A DNA stretch of 64,000 nt, from positions 1 to 64,000 of the forward strand of contig PMZJ01000025.1 in NCBI GenBank assembly GCA_003170415.1, in the 5' to 3' direction. Position numbers and translations under genes: made by a program. The stretch comes from Phycisphaerales bacterium (GTDB lineage: Bacteria > Planctomycetota > Phycisphaerae > Sedimentisphaerales > Anaerobacaceae). The notes beneath the pieces are model-generated. The model had not been told where the DNA came from and did not search any database. It was given only the letters and a program-made list of their open reading frames with translations. Of this stretch, positions 1-7,616 are shown piece by piece. The first letter of the stretch is position 1; every line of letters starts with the position of its first letter.

Positions 1-12
1 ATATAGCATAAG

Positions 13-92
13 GTATATTTGACTATAGAAGGTATGCCATTTGTTGCCCAATAAATGTCTATTATTGACTTTTTACAGAATTGATATTTATG
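13..92 (+). repeat. AraC-type control module, copy 1
   Basis: This is the first of three copies of an ~80-bp module. It contains TTGTTGCCC followed by the core GTCTATTATTGAC (57-69) and ends in ATTTATG. It is an imperfect inverted repeat of copy 2 (574-652), with roughly ten differences by eye, and has the same orientation relative to its own strand as the module in front of the AraC gene (4214-4292). The short reading frame starting at 56 stops after about ten codons, so the conservation is at the DNA level. Confidence 0.6.
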
Positions 93-297
93 ATTTTTAA
101 TGCTAAAATAGAGTCAGATTTGTCCCAGCCAGGTGCTTGAAACAAACCGCTTTAGTTATCCGCTTGATCTATTGACTGGGATTTCCCATTTACACTCTTA
201 AACAACATAATTTTTTCCTTACAACATCAATAATCTTGCCAAAATCGCCCTGAACGGTCAAGAAATCTCTTTTCCAAGGCAGTTTTGCCGAGTTAAT

Positions 298-438
298 ATG
301 CTGGACCTCGTTATATTCGTAAATCAGTGGCTTGGAGGCGACTGTTCGGCTGATCCCCATTGTGCTGATTTCAATGGCGATTTGAATGTTGATTCTACTG
401 ATTTTGCATTGATGAGTCAGGAATGGAAGATTAATTAG
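298..438 (+). pseudogene. Dockerin-like C-terminal remnant
   Basis: The frame reads as the end of a secreted Phycisphaerae protein: a half repeat LDLVIFVNQWLGGDC followed by a complete calcium-binding-type repeat with DFNGDLNVDSTDFALM, then a stop at 436-438. It resembles the tail of the GH44 protein downstream, including the paired cysteines between the two repeats. Upstream the frame is open only to about 211 and shows no catalytic domain or signal peptide, so this appears to be the 3' stub of a lost gene. A very short intact gene is possible but unlikely. Confidence 0.5.
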
Positions 439-573
439 AACCTATCCCAAAACCCCCATTATTGGCGTTTTCAACGCAATAAATGGCGTTTTTTGAGGTT
501 TTGGTATGACTTGAAAAACAGGACAATCCTGGATATCCTAATGTATTGTGATACAATAAACGGGGGAAGGTCA

Positions 574-652
574 CATAAATATCGATTCTATAAAAGTCAA
601 TAATAGACATCTGCCGGGCAACAGATGACATATCTTCTATAGTCAAATATGT
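574..652 (-). repeat. AraC-type control module, copy 2
   Basis: This copy is inverted relative to copy 1 and carries the core GTCAATAATAGAC at 596-608, read on the plus strand. It lies directly upstream of the GH44 gene. The core ends 44 nt before the -10 hexamer at 653-658, a distance suited to an AraC-type activator. Confidence 0.6.
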
Positions 653-658
653 TATAAT
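653..658 (+). promoter_or_regulatory. -10 box of the GH44 gene
   Basis: A consensus TATAAT sits 54 nt upstream of the chosen ATG at 712. No good -35 hexamer is visible at the usual distance, which fits activator-dependent transcription from the module just upstream. Confidence 0.45.
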
Positions 659-711
659 ACATGATGCCACGCCTTAAAGCAGAGCATCGCCTGTATTTCG
701 AGGAAAATAAG

Positions 712-3249
712 ATGAAGCAGGTCACAATTTTCATCATATCGGGGTTGTTTATTTCATTAAATTTGTCGATTCAAGCCGCCCCTATTGCTGTTACTTATAA
801 CATTAAAACCGATACGGGCCAAACACCTATCAGCAAATACATATACGGCACAAACTTTTACATGGACACGGATTACACCATTCAAAGAATCGGCGGAAAC
901 CGCTGCACCGCCTATAACTGGGAAAACAACTGGTCCAATGCCGGCAGCGACTATTATTTTGAAAACGACACGATGTGGGATTCATCGAATCCCCCGGTAC
1001 CCGGCCTGGGCTATACTAAACTCATCGACCAGTCTAATTCAATTAACCAGGACTCTATAGTAACCCTGCAATTGGCAGGTTACGTCTCAGCGCCAATCTC
1101 TGGGATGGATTTGAATAGCCAACCGGCCCCATCGCAGTATTTTTATCCCGTTCAATTCGCCAAAGGCGCTCCATTCTGCAGTCCGCCGAACAATCCAAAC
1201 ACTTCCGATGGCGTTGTTTATATGGATGAATTCGTGAATTTTCTCGTTTGGAAATATGGTTATGCAGGCACTCCGACCGGAGTCAAATTCTACTCTTTGG
1301 ATAATGAGGTTGACATTTGGAATGCAACTCATTACGAAGTTCATCCGGCACATCCCTTATGCCAGGAAATTAGAGACAAAGGCGTTGCTTGTGCGGCAGC
1401 AGTCAAAAATGTTGACCCCAATGCCCAAATAACGGGACCTGTCCTTTGCGTGTTCACGGGGTTCCTAAATCTGTGCGGTGCATCCGACTGGTCAAGCGTG
1501 TCAGCAGGCCGACCTTGGTTCATAAGTTATTATCTTGATGAAATGAAAAAGGCGTCGGATGCCAATGGAAGAAGGCTCCTCGATGTTCTTGATGTTCACT
1601 GGTATCCCCCGGAGGATGACGGCAACGGCCATGGTATTTGTACCGACGGTCTTAACGATGCGCGACTGTTTAACGCAAGAATGCAGGCGCCGAGAACCCT
1701 TTGGGACCAAGATTATGTTTATCCAAATACGACATATCCTAATGGCGGTTCAAGCTGGGTAAACCAATCGTATTGGGCGCAATTTTTGCCAATTCTCACA
1801 AGATTTAAATCTGACATACAGACTTACTTTCCGGACACCAATATAGCAATCTCGGAATATACCTGGGGCCCTTCTACGCAATGGGCAACCGGTATTACCA
1901 CAGCCGATTTTCTGGGCATTTGCGGCAAGTATGGCGTATATATGACTAATTACTGGGGAAGTGGCGGCTATATTGACACAGCGGTACAAATGTACAGGAA
2001 TTACGACGGTCTCCATTCGACTTTCGGTGATACCAACGTTCCTGCGACTATGTCAGATAAAGTGAACAGCTCTATTTACGCCTCTGTATTCGCAAGCAAT
2101 GCCAATGAGCTTCATCTTATGGTTATCAATAAAAACCAGACCAGCGATATTACCGGGACATTCAATATCAACAGTCCGCAAAACTTCTTGGCCGGCAGGG
2201 TCTGGAAATTCGATAACACCAGTTCAACCATTTCGGAAACCACCGCAATCAACACCATCACAAATAACTCGTTCACTTATATCATCCCTGCGATGACTGT
2301 TTGCCATATTGTGCTTCGGGTAACCCCGCTAAACGTTTCCATAACTTCGCCTCTCGACGGCGATAGATTTATATCGGGAGACGACATTGTCATTGAGGCA
2401 AATGCTTCCGCTGTTAACGGCTTCGTAACAAAAGTGGAATTCTTTCAAGGTTCGACAAAACTGGGTGAAGATACAGAACCGCCGTATTCTTACACGTGGA
2501 ACGATGTCAACTTGGGCCGATACAGTTTGACCGCACGGGCTACGGATAATAATAACGGGACAACTACCTCAACAGCAGTAAATATCAATGTTGTCAGCGG
2601 CGACGCCACCGGCTTCATTTTAAGAGAATGGTGGACCGAAATTTCCGGAACAGCTGTTAGTAATCTGACCTCGGATATAAATTACCCGACTAACCCGAAT
2701 GGGCGAGCATTGCTTACGTCATTCGAAGGACCTACCAACTGGGCGGATAATTACGGAACGCGTATTCGCGGGTATCTGTACCCACCTGCAAACGGCAATT
2801 ATACGTTCTGGATTGCCAGCGATGACAACGGTCAGTTATGGCTCAGCACCGATGACGACCCTTGCCACGCTGTCCAGATTGCGTATGTGGCAAACTGGAC
2901 GAATTCTCGCGTATGGAACACAGAAACTAATCAGCAGTCGTCGCCCAAACCGCTGCTGGCGGGGCATAAGTATTACATAGAGGCCTTGCAGAAGGAAGGC
3001 GGCGGCGGCGACAATATAGCGGTTGCCTGGCAGGGGCCAGGTATAACGCAGCAGGTAATTGACGGGGCATATCTGTCGCCCTATTTGTATAATTTCAAGG
3101 ATTACGCGACTTTTGCTCCCCAGTGGTTAAAAACCAACTGCTCCCGGTCAAACGCCTGGTGCAGCGGCGCCGATCGCGACCGCGACGGTAACGTCCAGAT
3201 TGATGATTTGGCGGCGTTTGCCGACTGGTGGCTCTATGACAGTGAATAA
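712..3249 (+). CDS. Secreted GH44 endoglucanase/xyloglucanase with Ig-like, PA14 and dockerin-like modules
   Basis: The likely role is endo-hydrolysis of beta-1,4-glucans or xyloglucan outside the cell. The start at 712 follows an A/G-rich GAGGAAAATAAG and gives a clean signal peptide (MKQVTIFIISGLF... cut near residue 23). Residues of about 30-535 show GH44 hallmarks: RIGGNRCTAYNWENN and SNAGSDYYF, the acid/base Glu199 in DNEVDIW and the nucleophile Glu382 in ISEYTWG. A chitobiase-type Ig-like domain follows (NVSITSPLDGDRF), then a PA14 domain (about 645-790), then a two-repeat dockerin-like tail with NCSRSNAWCSGADRDRDG. An in-frame ATG at 661 would abut the -10 box and destroy the signal peptide position. 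A terminator follows. The family call is firm; the exact substrate is inferred. Confidence 0.88.
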   Translation: MKQVTIFIISGLFISLNLSIQAAPIAVTYNIKTDTGQTPISKYIYGTNFYMDTDYTIQRIGGNRCTAYNWENNWSNAGSDYYFENDTMWDSSNPPVPGLGYTKLIDQSNSINQDSIVTLQLAGYVSAPISGMDLNSQPAPSQYFYPVQFAKGAPFCSPPNNPNTSDGVVYMDEFVNFLVWKYGYAGTPTGVKFYSLDNEVDIWNATHYEVHPAHPLCQEIRDKGVACAAAVKNVDPNAQITGPVLCVFTGFLNLCGASDWSSVSAGRPWFISYYLDEMKKASDANGRRLLDVLDVHWYPPEDDGNGHGICTDGLNDARLFNARMQAPRTLWDQDYVYPNTTYPNGGSSWVNQSYWAQFLPILTRFKSDIQTYFPDTNIAISEYTWGPSTQWATGITTADFLGICGKYGVYMTNYWGSGGYIDTAVQMYRNYDGLHSTFGDTNVPATMSDKVNSSIYASVFASNANELHLMVINKNQTSDITGTFNINSPQNFLAGRVWKFDNTSSTISETTAINTITNNSFTYIIPAMTVCHIVLRVTPLNVSITSPLDGDRFISGDDIVIEANASAVNGFVTKVEFFQGSTKLGEDTEPPYSYTWNDVNLGRYSLTARATDNNNGTTTSTAVNINVVSGDATGFILREWWTEISGTAVSNLTSDINYPTNPNGRALLTSFEGPTNWADNYGTRIRGYLYPPANGNYTFWIASDDNGQLWLSTDDDPCHAVQIAYVANWTNSRVWNTETNQQSSPKPLLAGHKYYIEALQKEGGGGDNIAVAWQGPGITQQVIDGAYLSPYLYNFKDYATFAPQWLKTNCSRSNAWCSGADRDRDGNVQIDDLAAFADWWLYDSE

Positions 3250-3280
3250 GATAGCATATGCAAATTGAATCTGAATAAAA

Positions 3281-3311
3281 GGGCCGCAAATTATTCTGCG
3301 GCCCTTTTTTA
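3281..3311. terminator. Bidirectional intrinsic terminator
   Basis: GGGCCGCA and TGCGGCCC form a GC-rich stem at 3281-3304 followed by TTTTTT on the plus strand; the minus strand also ends in a T-rich run. It separates the convergent GH44 and AraC genes. Confidence 0.85.
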
Positions 3312-3346
3312 CTTCTTAAAATTTCAAATTCTCAGTCTCCGTGTTT

Positions 3347-4216
3347 TTAACGTAAGTTTTTAAAGGTGCCGGGGGGTATACCAAAAATCCGTTTGAATAC
3401 TCTGGAAAAATTGAAAGGATCGCTGAAACCGAATTCCCGCGCCACTTCCTTTACCGATGAATCTGATGATTGAAGTCGCTGTGCCGCGAGATTCATTTTC
3501 ATTTGCATCAGATATTGATATGGGCTTTGGTTGTCGAATCTTTTGAAGAGTCTGCAAAGATAAGCATTAGCTATATTACATTCTTCGGCAATCATATCGA
3601 GGCTTCGTATCGAAAGGCAATTCTTCTGTATGATTTCCCTGGATTTTTGATAGGTATAAAAAGCAGCAGACTTTCGTGTATTTTCAATTATAGAAGTTTC
3701 GGCGATTTTAAAAATGAGTTGCTGCAAAATGGCCGTGCATAAAAGGGGAGTATAAGAACTGCCATTTTGCCCATTTTTTATGAGATCTTCAAAAATTCTT
3801 ATTATCGCATCAGGCGCAGATACCTGAACAGCGCTTCCCAAAGCAGGACGGAATTTTCGCAGCATTTTTAAAGCTTCGGACCCGGTAAAATCGACGAAAT
3901 ATTTGACCAGAGGAAATTCAGTTTCATTTGTAATTATATGAGCTATACCCGGGCCGTAAGAAAATACTTTTCCGGCAAAAAGTGTATTTTTTTTATCATC
4001 AAAAACAACTGCGCCTCTTCCACTTGCCACAAATTCAATGGAATAAAAAGGGAAATTAGAACGATCGATTCGATACCCTGGCTGACAATGTTCCCGGCCG
4101 CCGCATACGACCTTAAGTTTTTGATTTTTTTGAGATTGGGTATTTAGATAAAAACGATTTGCCTCCATGACCTGGTTGGAAAAAAAATCCGGCTCTCTTT
4201 TATCAACAGGAACCAT
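3347..4216 (-). CDS. AraC-family transcriptional regulator
   Basis: The C-terminal ~100 residues carry two helix-turn-helix motifs of the AraC/HTH_18 type: SLDMIAEECNIANAYLCRLF and VAREFGFSDPFNFSRVFKR, ending in the usual GIPPGTFK. The N-terminal ~150 residues fit a cupin-like sugar-sensing domain. The frame is open to an earlier ATG at 4246, giving an MSIIDFYG start. That segment, however, is the DNA module also found at 13-92 and 574-652, where it is non-coding, and all three copies end in ATTTATG, which here is the ATG at 4216, so 4216 is preferred. The gene is divergent from the epimerase-led run and is the obvious candidate regulator of the locus, including GH44. Confidence 0.85.
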   Translation of the reverse strand: MVPVDKREPDFFSNQVMEANRFYLNTQSQKNQKLKVVCGGREHCQPGYRIDRSNFPFYSIEFVASGRGAVVFDDKKNTLFAGKVFSYGPGIAHIITNETEFPLVKYFVDFTGSEALKMLRKFRPALGSAVQVSAPDAIIRIFEDLIKNGQNGSSYTPLLCTAILQQLIFKIAETSIIENTRKSAAFYTYQKSREIIQKNCLSIRSLDMIAEECNIANAYLCRLFKRFDNQSPYQYLMQMKMNLAAQRLQSSDSSVKEVAREFGFSDPFNFSRVFKRIFGIPPGTFKNLR

Positions 4217-4292
4217 AAATAATCCATAAAAGTCAATAATAGACATCTAGTGGGCAACAATTGGCATATACTGTAATCATATTTGTATTATA
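4214..4292 (-). promoter_or_regulatory. araC promoter with control module, copy 3
   Basis: The third copy of the module has GTCAATAATAGAC at 4232-4244 and GGGCAAC at 4252-4258. On the minus strand a perfect TATAAT (+4287-4292) lies upstream and would start transcription through the module into the AraC gene. The site would then sit in the leader or early transcribed region, which suits autorepression; it could also act on the divergent run at 4388. Confidence 0.5.
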
Positions 4293-4387
4293 CTAAATAT
4301 GATGAGAAAATCAAGAGTCAATAAGATACAGGTATTAATTCCCGATTCTAAAGTCATTTATTGAGCGGGATAAAAGAGAGGATAATA

Positions 4388-5431
4388 ATGGCAAAGAAGA
4401 ACAATTCGGCAGCGGTCTCATGTATGAAAGAGGACGATTTAATTGTCATTACAGGGGCCGGTGGATTTATCGCCGGGGCATTAGCGAGATATTTCCGCAA
4501 ACAGGGCTTTACCCGCATCCGCGCGATAGACAAAAAGCCGCTGCCGCAATGGTACCAGCAAATCGAAGGCGTAGAATGCCTCTGCATGGACCTGAGTAAT
4601 GAGGGAAATTGCCGCAGGGCCTGCCAGGATGCCGTCGAAGTTTACAATCTTGCTGCGGACATGGGTGGAATGGGATTCATAGAGCGATACAGGATAGAAT
4701 GCCTGCGAAGCATATTAATCAATACACATATGATAGAGTCAGCTTACAGGGCCGGCGCCCGGAGGTATTTCTTCTCATCTTCAGCCTGCGCTTATAACAT
4801 CGAGTTGCAGAAAGATAAAAATTCCCGCGCATTAAAAGAATCCGATGCTTACCCGGCAATGGCTGAGCGGGGATATGGATGGGAGAAACTTATGTCTGAG
4901 ATGTTCTGCCAGGAGTATTATGCGGAAAGAGGATTAGAGACGCATATCGCGAGATTCCATAACGTTTATGGTCCATACGGAACATGGGCCGGTGGACGTG
5001 AAAAGGCCCCCGCTGCAATTTGCCGTAAAGTCATTGAGGCTAAAAATGAAAATTCCGACGAAATCGTTATATGGGGCGACGGGAATCAGACACGCAGCTT
5101 TATGTATATCGATGATTGCGTTAAAGGCATCGATATGATTATGCACTGCGATAAACTTATAGCTACTCCAGTCAATCTCGGGTCAGACCGACTTGTTTCA
5201 ATTAATGACCTGGTTTCAATAGTTGTAGGCATCGGCGGTATCACATTGAAACGCAAATATGATTTGAATGCCCCAAAGGGTGTTGCCGGGCGAAACAGCG
5301 ACAACACATTCATTCAAAAGGTTCTCGGCTGGCAGCCGAATACTCCGCTTGAGGAAGGTTTAAAGAATACTTACGAGTGGATTGAGCAGCAATACAAGGA
5401 CCGCAAAGCCGGCAAACAAACGGTAAATTGA
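4388..5431 (+). CDS. GDP-mannose 3,5-epimerase-like short-chain dehydrogenase
   Basis: This is an extended-SDR nucleotide-sugar enzyme: NAD-binding VITGAGGFIAG near residue 22, the SSSACAYN serine motif and the catalytic YGWEK. The stretches GTWAGGREKAPAAICRK and GDGNQTRSFMYIDDCVKG are characteristic of GDP-mannose 3,5-epimerases, which make GDP-L-galactose and GDP-L-gulose; other GDP- or UDP-sugars cannot be excluded. The ATG at 4388 follows GAGAGG at normal spacing; a TTG at 4361 in frame is less likely. It heads a tight run with the kinase and nucleotidyltransferase, suggesting production or remodelling of an activated L-sugar. In bacteria this enzyme next to fucosidases is uncommon. Confidence 0.8.
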   Translation: MAKKNNSAAVSCMKEDDLIVITGAGGFIAGALARYFRKQGFTRIRAIDKKPLPQWYQQIEGVECLCMDLSNEGNCRRACQDAVEVYNLAADMGGMGFIERYRIECLRSILINTHMIESAYRAGARRYFFSSSACAYNIELQKDKNSRALKESDAYPAMAERGYGWEKLMSEMFCQEYYAERGLETHIARFHNVYGPYGTWAGGREKAPAAICRKVIEAKNENSDEIVIWGDGNQTRSFMYIDDCVKGIDMIMHCDKLIATPVNLGSDRLVSINDLVSIVVGIGGITLKRKYDLNAPKGVAGRNSDNTFIQKVLGWQPNTPLEEGLKNTYEWIEQQYKDRKAGKQTVN

Positions 5432-5436
5432 AAGAT

Positions 5437-6237
5437 ATGACGAAAAATAATCGACTTATTGAAGATGTAATTGGAAAACTTCCATATCGACTTGCTCTTG
5501 CAGGCGGATGGATTGACCAGCCTTTTGTCTCAATGCATAATCCCTCGCCTCCCGGTTCGATGGTAGTTGTCAGCGTCGAGCCGCAATTCAGGTTTATAGA
5601 GCGGGCCGGCATTTGCAGCAGCACACGTAAGATCGCTCTTAAATTGTGGAAAGATGGTCTGCTGTTGGGGAATCCTGAAGAGCTTGTTCAAAAACTTTAT
5701 ATGGAGGAGAATAAAGGTAAAGCCGAGCCATCGGGTTCTCAGGATATGATTGGCATAATCCATCCCGGAATTAATAGACTGGATTATGATTTCACTTATC
5801 GTAAAGGTGTTTTTCCACGCTATATCGAATCATGTAATGATCCCCAAATAGCCGGATGGCTTGAAAAAGTAATTCATATTCTGCCGGTAGCCCCCAGGCC
5901 GGAAGGATACAATCCGTTGGAAACAAAAAACCTGTCTCCTGAATGGATTTCACGTCTCGGAAAGTCAGGCAGGAATTGTTATGAGGCTATTATTGCCAAA
6001 GATGTCGATGCGCTGGGAGCATCGATGAATGAATGTATGTCTTGTTGGGAAAAAATTTTGCCGGGCACGGTTCGTCATCATAAATTAAATGAGGATTTGC
6101 TTCCTTTGCTCGAATATTATCGTTCAAGCTACCCCGGCGCTATGTATTCAGGCTGCGGGGGCGGTTATTTATTTGTCGCATCCCAAAAACCTGTCCCCGG
6201 CGCTTTCAATATCAAAGTGAGAATCAAACAATCATGA
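5437..6237 (+). CDS. GHMP-family sugar kinase-like protein
   Basis: The N-terminus LPYRLALAGGWIDQPFV matches the substrate-binding start of galactokinase, fucokinase and heptose kinases, and SGCGGGYLFVAS near the C-terminus is the third GHMP motif. The usual ATP-loop PxxxGLSSSAA is replaced by EPSGSQDMIGII, closest to the SGxQD form seen in heptose-phosphate kinases. It probably phosphorylates a sugar at C1; which sugar is unknown. A TTG at 5428 overlaps the upstream stop, but the ATG at 5437 is preferred. The stop overlaps the next start by four bases, so the two are translationally coupled. At 266 residues it is short for a fucokinase. Confidence 0.68.
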   Translation: MTKNNRLIEDVIGKLPYRLALAGGWIDQPFVSMHNPSPPGSMVVVSVEPQFRFIERAGICSSTRKIALKLWKDGLLLGNPEELVQKLYMEENKGKAEPSGSQDMIGIIHPGINRLDYDFTYRKGVFPRYIESCNDPQIAGWLEKVIHILPVAPRPEGYNPLETKNLSPEWISRLGKSGRNCYEAIIAKDVDALGASMNECMSCWEKILPGTVRHHKLNEDLLPLLEYYRSSYPGAMYSGCGGGYLFVASQKPVPGAFNIKVRIKQS

Positions 6238-7058
6238 ATAAAGAAAGGAAGGATGTTGTTGTATGCGGAGGATTTGATGATATTCGTTCCTCGGATATTC
6301 GTTTTTTGCATAAAGCATCGAACTTCGGCCTTCTAAACGTATTGTTATGGAACGACGAATTAATAAAATCGAAAACCGGAAATAATCCCAGATTCCCGCA
6401 AAATGAGCGGCTATATTTTCTACAGGCAGTCCGCTATGTTCATAAAGTTTTTATTATAAAATCACTCGATGAAATATTTTCTTTAATTAAATACTTAAAC
6501 TCCTGCATCTGGATTGTTCAACAACAAGAAGATAATCCGGCAATAAGAACATTTTGTAAAACAGCAAAAATAGAATATCTCATTCTTGAAAAAACCGGTC
6601 TTAAAGATTTTCCAGATTTAGGCCTGATGAAATCAGATAATCCCTCCAGAAAAAAGGTGCTTGTCACCGGCTGCTTTGACTGGTTTCATTCCGGTCATGT
6701 CCGTTTTTTTGAGGAAGTATCCCAGTTAGGCAATTTGTATGTTGTTGTGGGCAATGATGCGAATGTTAAAGCCTTAAAAGGATCAGGGCACCCGATGTTT
6801 TCACAAGACGAACGCCGGTATATGACAGAATCTATCAGATATGTTACACAGGCTCTTATTTCAACAGGACAGGGATGGCTGGATGCGGAACCTGAATTGA
6901 AAATGCTAAAACCTGAATTTTATGCTGTGAATGAAGATGGGGACGGACCCGAAAAGCGAAATTATTGTCAGCAAAACGGGATTAAATATGTTGTTCTAAA
7001 GCGTCTGCCTAAAGAAGGTCTTCCGATAAGGCAAAGCACAATAATGCGTGGTTTTTAA
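6234..7058 (+). CDS. Tandem cytidylyltransferase-like protein (one active, one degenerate domain)
   Basis: There are two nucleotidyltransferase-fold halves. The second half starts KKVLVTGCFDWFHSGHVRF and keeps the HxGH signature of the cytidylyltransferase superfamily, plus VVGNDANVKALKG and a late IRQSTIMR resembling ISSTxIR. The first half starts DVVVCGGFDDIRSSDIRFLH, the same pattern with the two histidines lost, so it should be inactive. It overlaps the kinase gene (ATGA), which points to a two-step pathway of sugar phosphorylation followed by nucleotidylation. The nucleotide and the sugar phosphate cannot be read from the sequence. Confidence 0.72.
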   Translation: MNKERKDVVVCGGFDDIRSSDIRFLHKASNFGLLNVLLWNDELIKSKTGNNPRFPQNERLYFLQAVRYVHKVFIIKSLDEIFSLIKYLNSCIWIVQQQEDNPAIRTFCKTAKIEYLILEKTGLKDFPDLGLMKSDNPSRKKVLVTGCFDWFHSGHVRFFEEVSQLGNLYVVVGNDANVKALKGSGHPMFSQDERRYMTESIRYVTQALISTGQGWLDAEPELKMLKPEFYAVNEDGDGPEKRNYCQQNGIKYVVLKRLPKEGLPIRQSTIMRGF

Positions 7059-7088
7059 AAATTTAATATTTTATTTTGGAAAACTAAT

Positions 7089-7481
7089 ATGAAAAAGACT
7101 TTCAAAAGATTTTGCAAATATATCAGACTTAAAAATGCCCCGGAACTTATTGAAGAATATAAAATACTTCATTCTATGGGGGCAGGTTGGCCTGAAATTA
7201 CAGAAGGGATGAAGCAAGTCGGCATCATTGATATGGAAATTTATATCTCGGGAACAAATCTATTTATGATTATGGATACCAAGGCGGACTTCGATCATGA
7301 AAAAGCAATGGCTCAATTAGCGAAATTGCCAAGACAGGCCGAATGGGAAACATTTGTTTCAAAATATCAAGAAACAAATCACGATGCGACGGCTGGTGAA
7401 AAATGGCGAGTGCTTGAACGAATATACAAAATGGACAAAAACACGAATATAACCCTGAAGACGGCTACATTGAACAGATAA
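7089..7481 (+). CDS. L-rhamnose/L-fucose mutarotase family protein
   Basis: This 130-residue protein is of the RhaM type (PF05336): FCKYIRLKNAPELIEEY at the start, VGIIDMEIYISGTNLFMIMD in the middle and a late W-E-x-F. The family interconverts anomers of 6-deoxy-L-sugars. It lies 30 nt after the nucleotidyltransferase and before two fucosidases, so L-fucose is the likelier substrate. The last ~15 residues (NTNITLKTATLNR) are not conserved-looking. Confidence 0.8.
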   Translation: MKKTFKRFCKYIRLKNAPELIEEYKILHSMGAGWPEITEGMKQVGIIDMEIYISGTNLFMIMDTKADFDHEKAMAQLAKLPRQAEWETFVSKYQETNHDATAGEKWRVLERIYKMDKNTNITLKTATLNR

Positions 7482-7616
7482 ACAGTATTTAAGGCAGGAC
7501 GCCGGCGGAAGTGACTGTTGAGAGCAAATAAAATTAGAACGGTTTGTAAAAAAAAAATAAAAAAACATGTCCCATACCCATGATTAATACAGTCTTTATA
7601 TATAATGGGGATTTGT

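Noticed and set aside
431-670. Minus-strand frame between the dockerin stub and GH44
   Set aside because: It covers the repeated module and the -10 box, has no homology or RBS, and its only conserved part is the control sequence.
3470-3742. Plus-strand frame opposite the AraC gene
   Set aside because: It is the complement of the helix-turn-helix coding region and has no RBS or recognisable domain.
4217-4246. MSIIDFYG start for the AraC-family protein
   Set aside because: The same DNA is repeated twice in non-coding positions, so the conservation belongs to a control site; ATG at 4216 is preferred, although the earlier start cannot be excluded.
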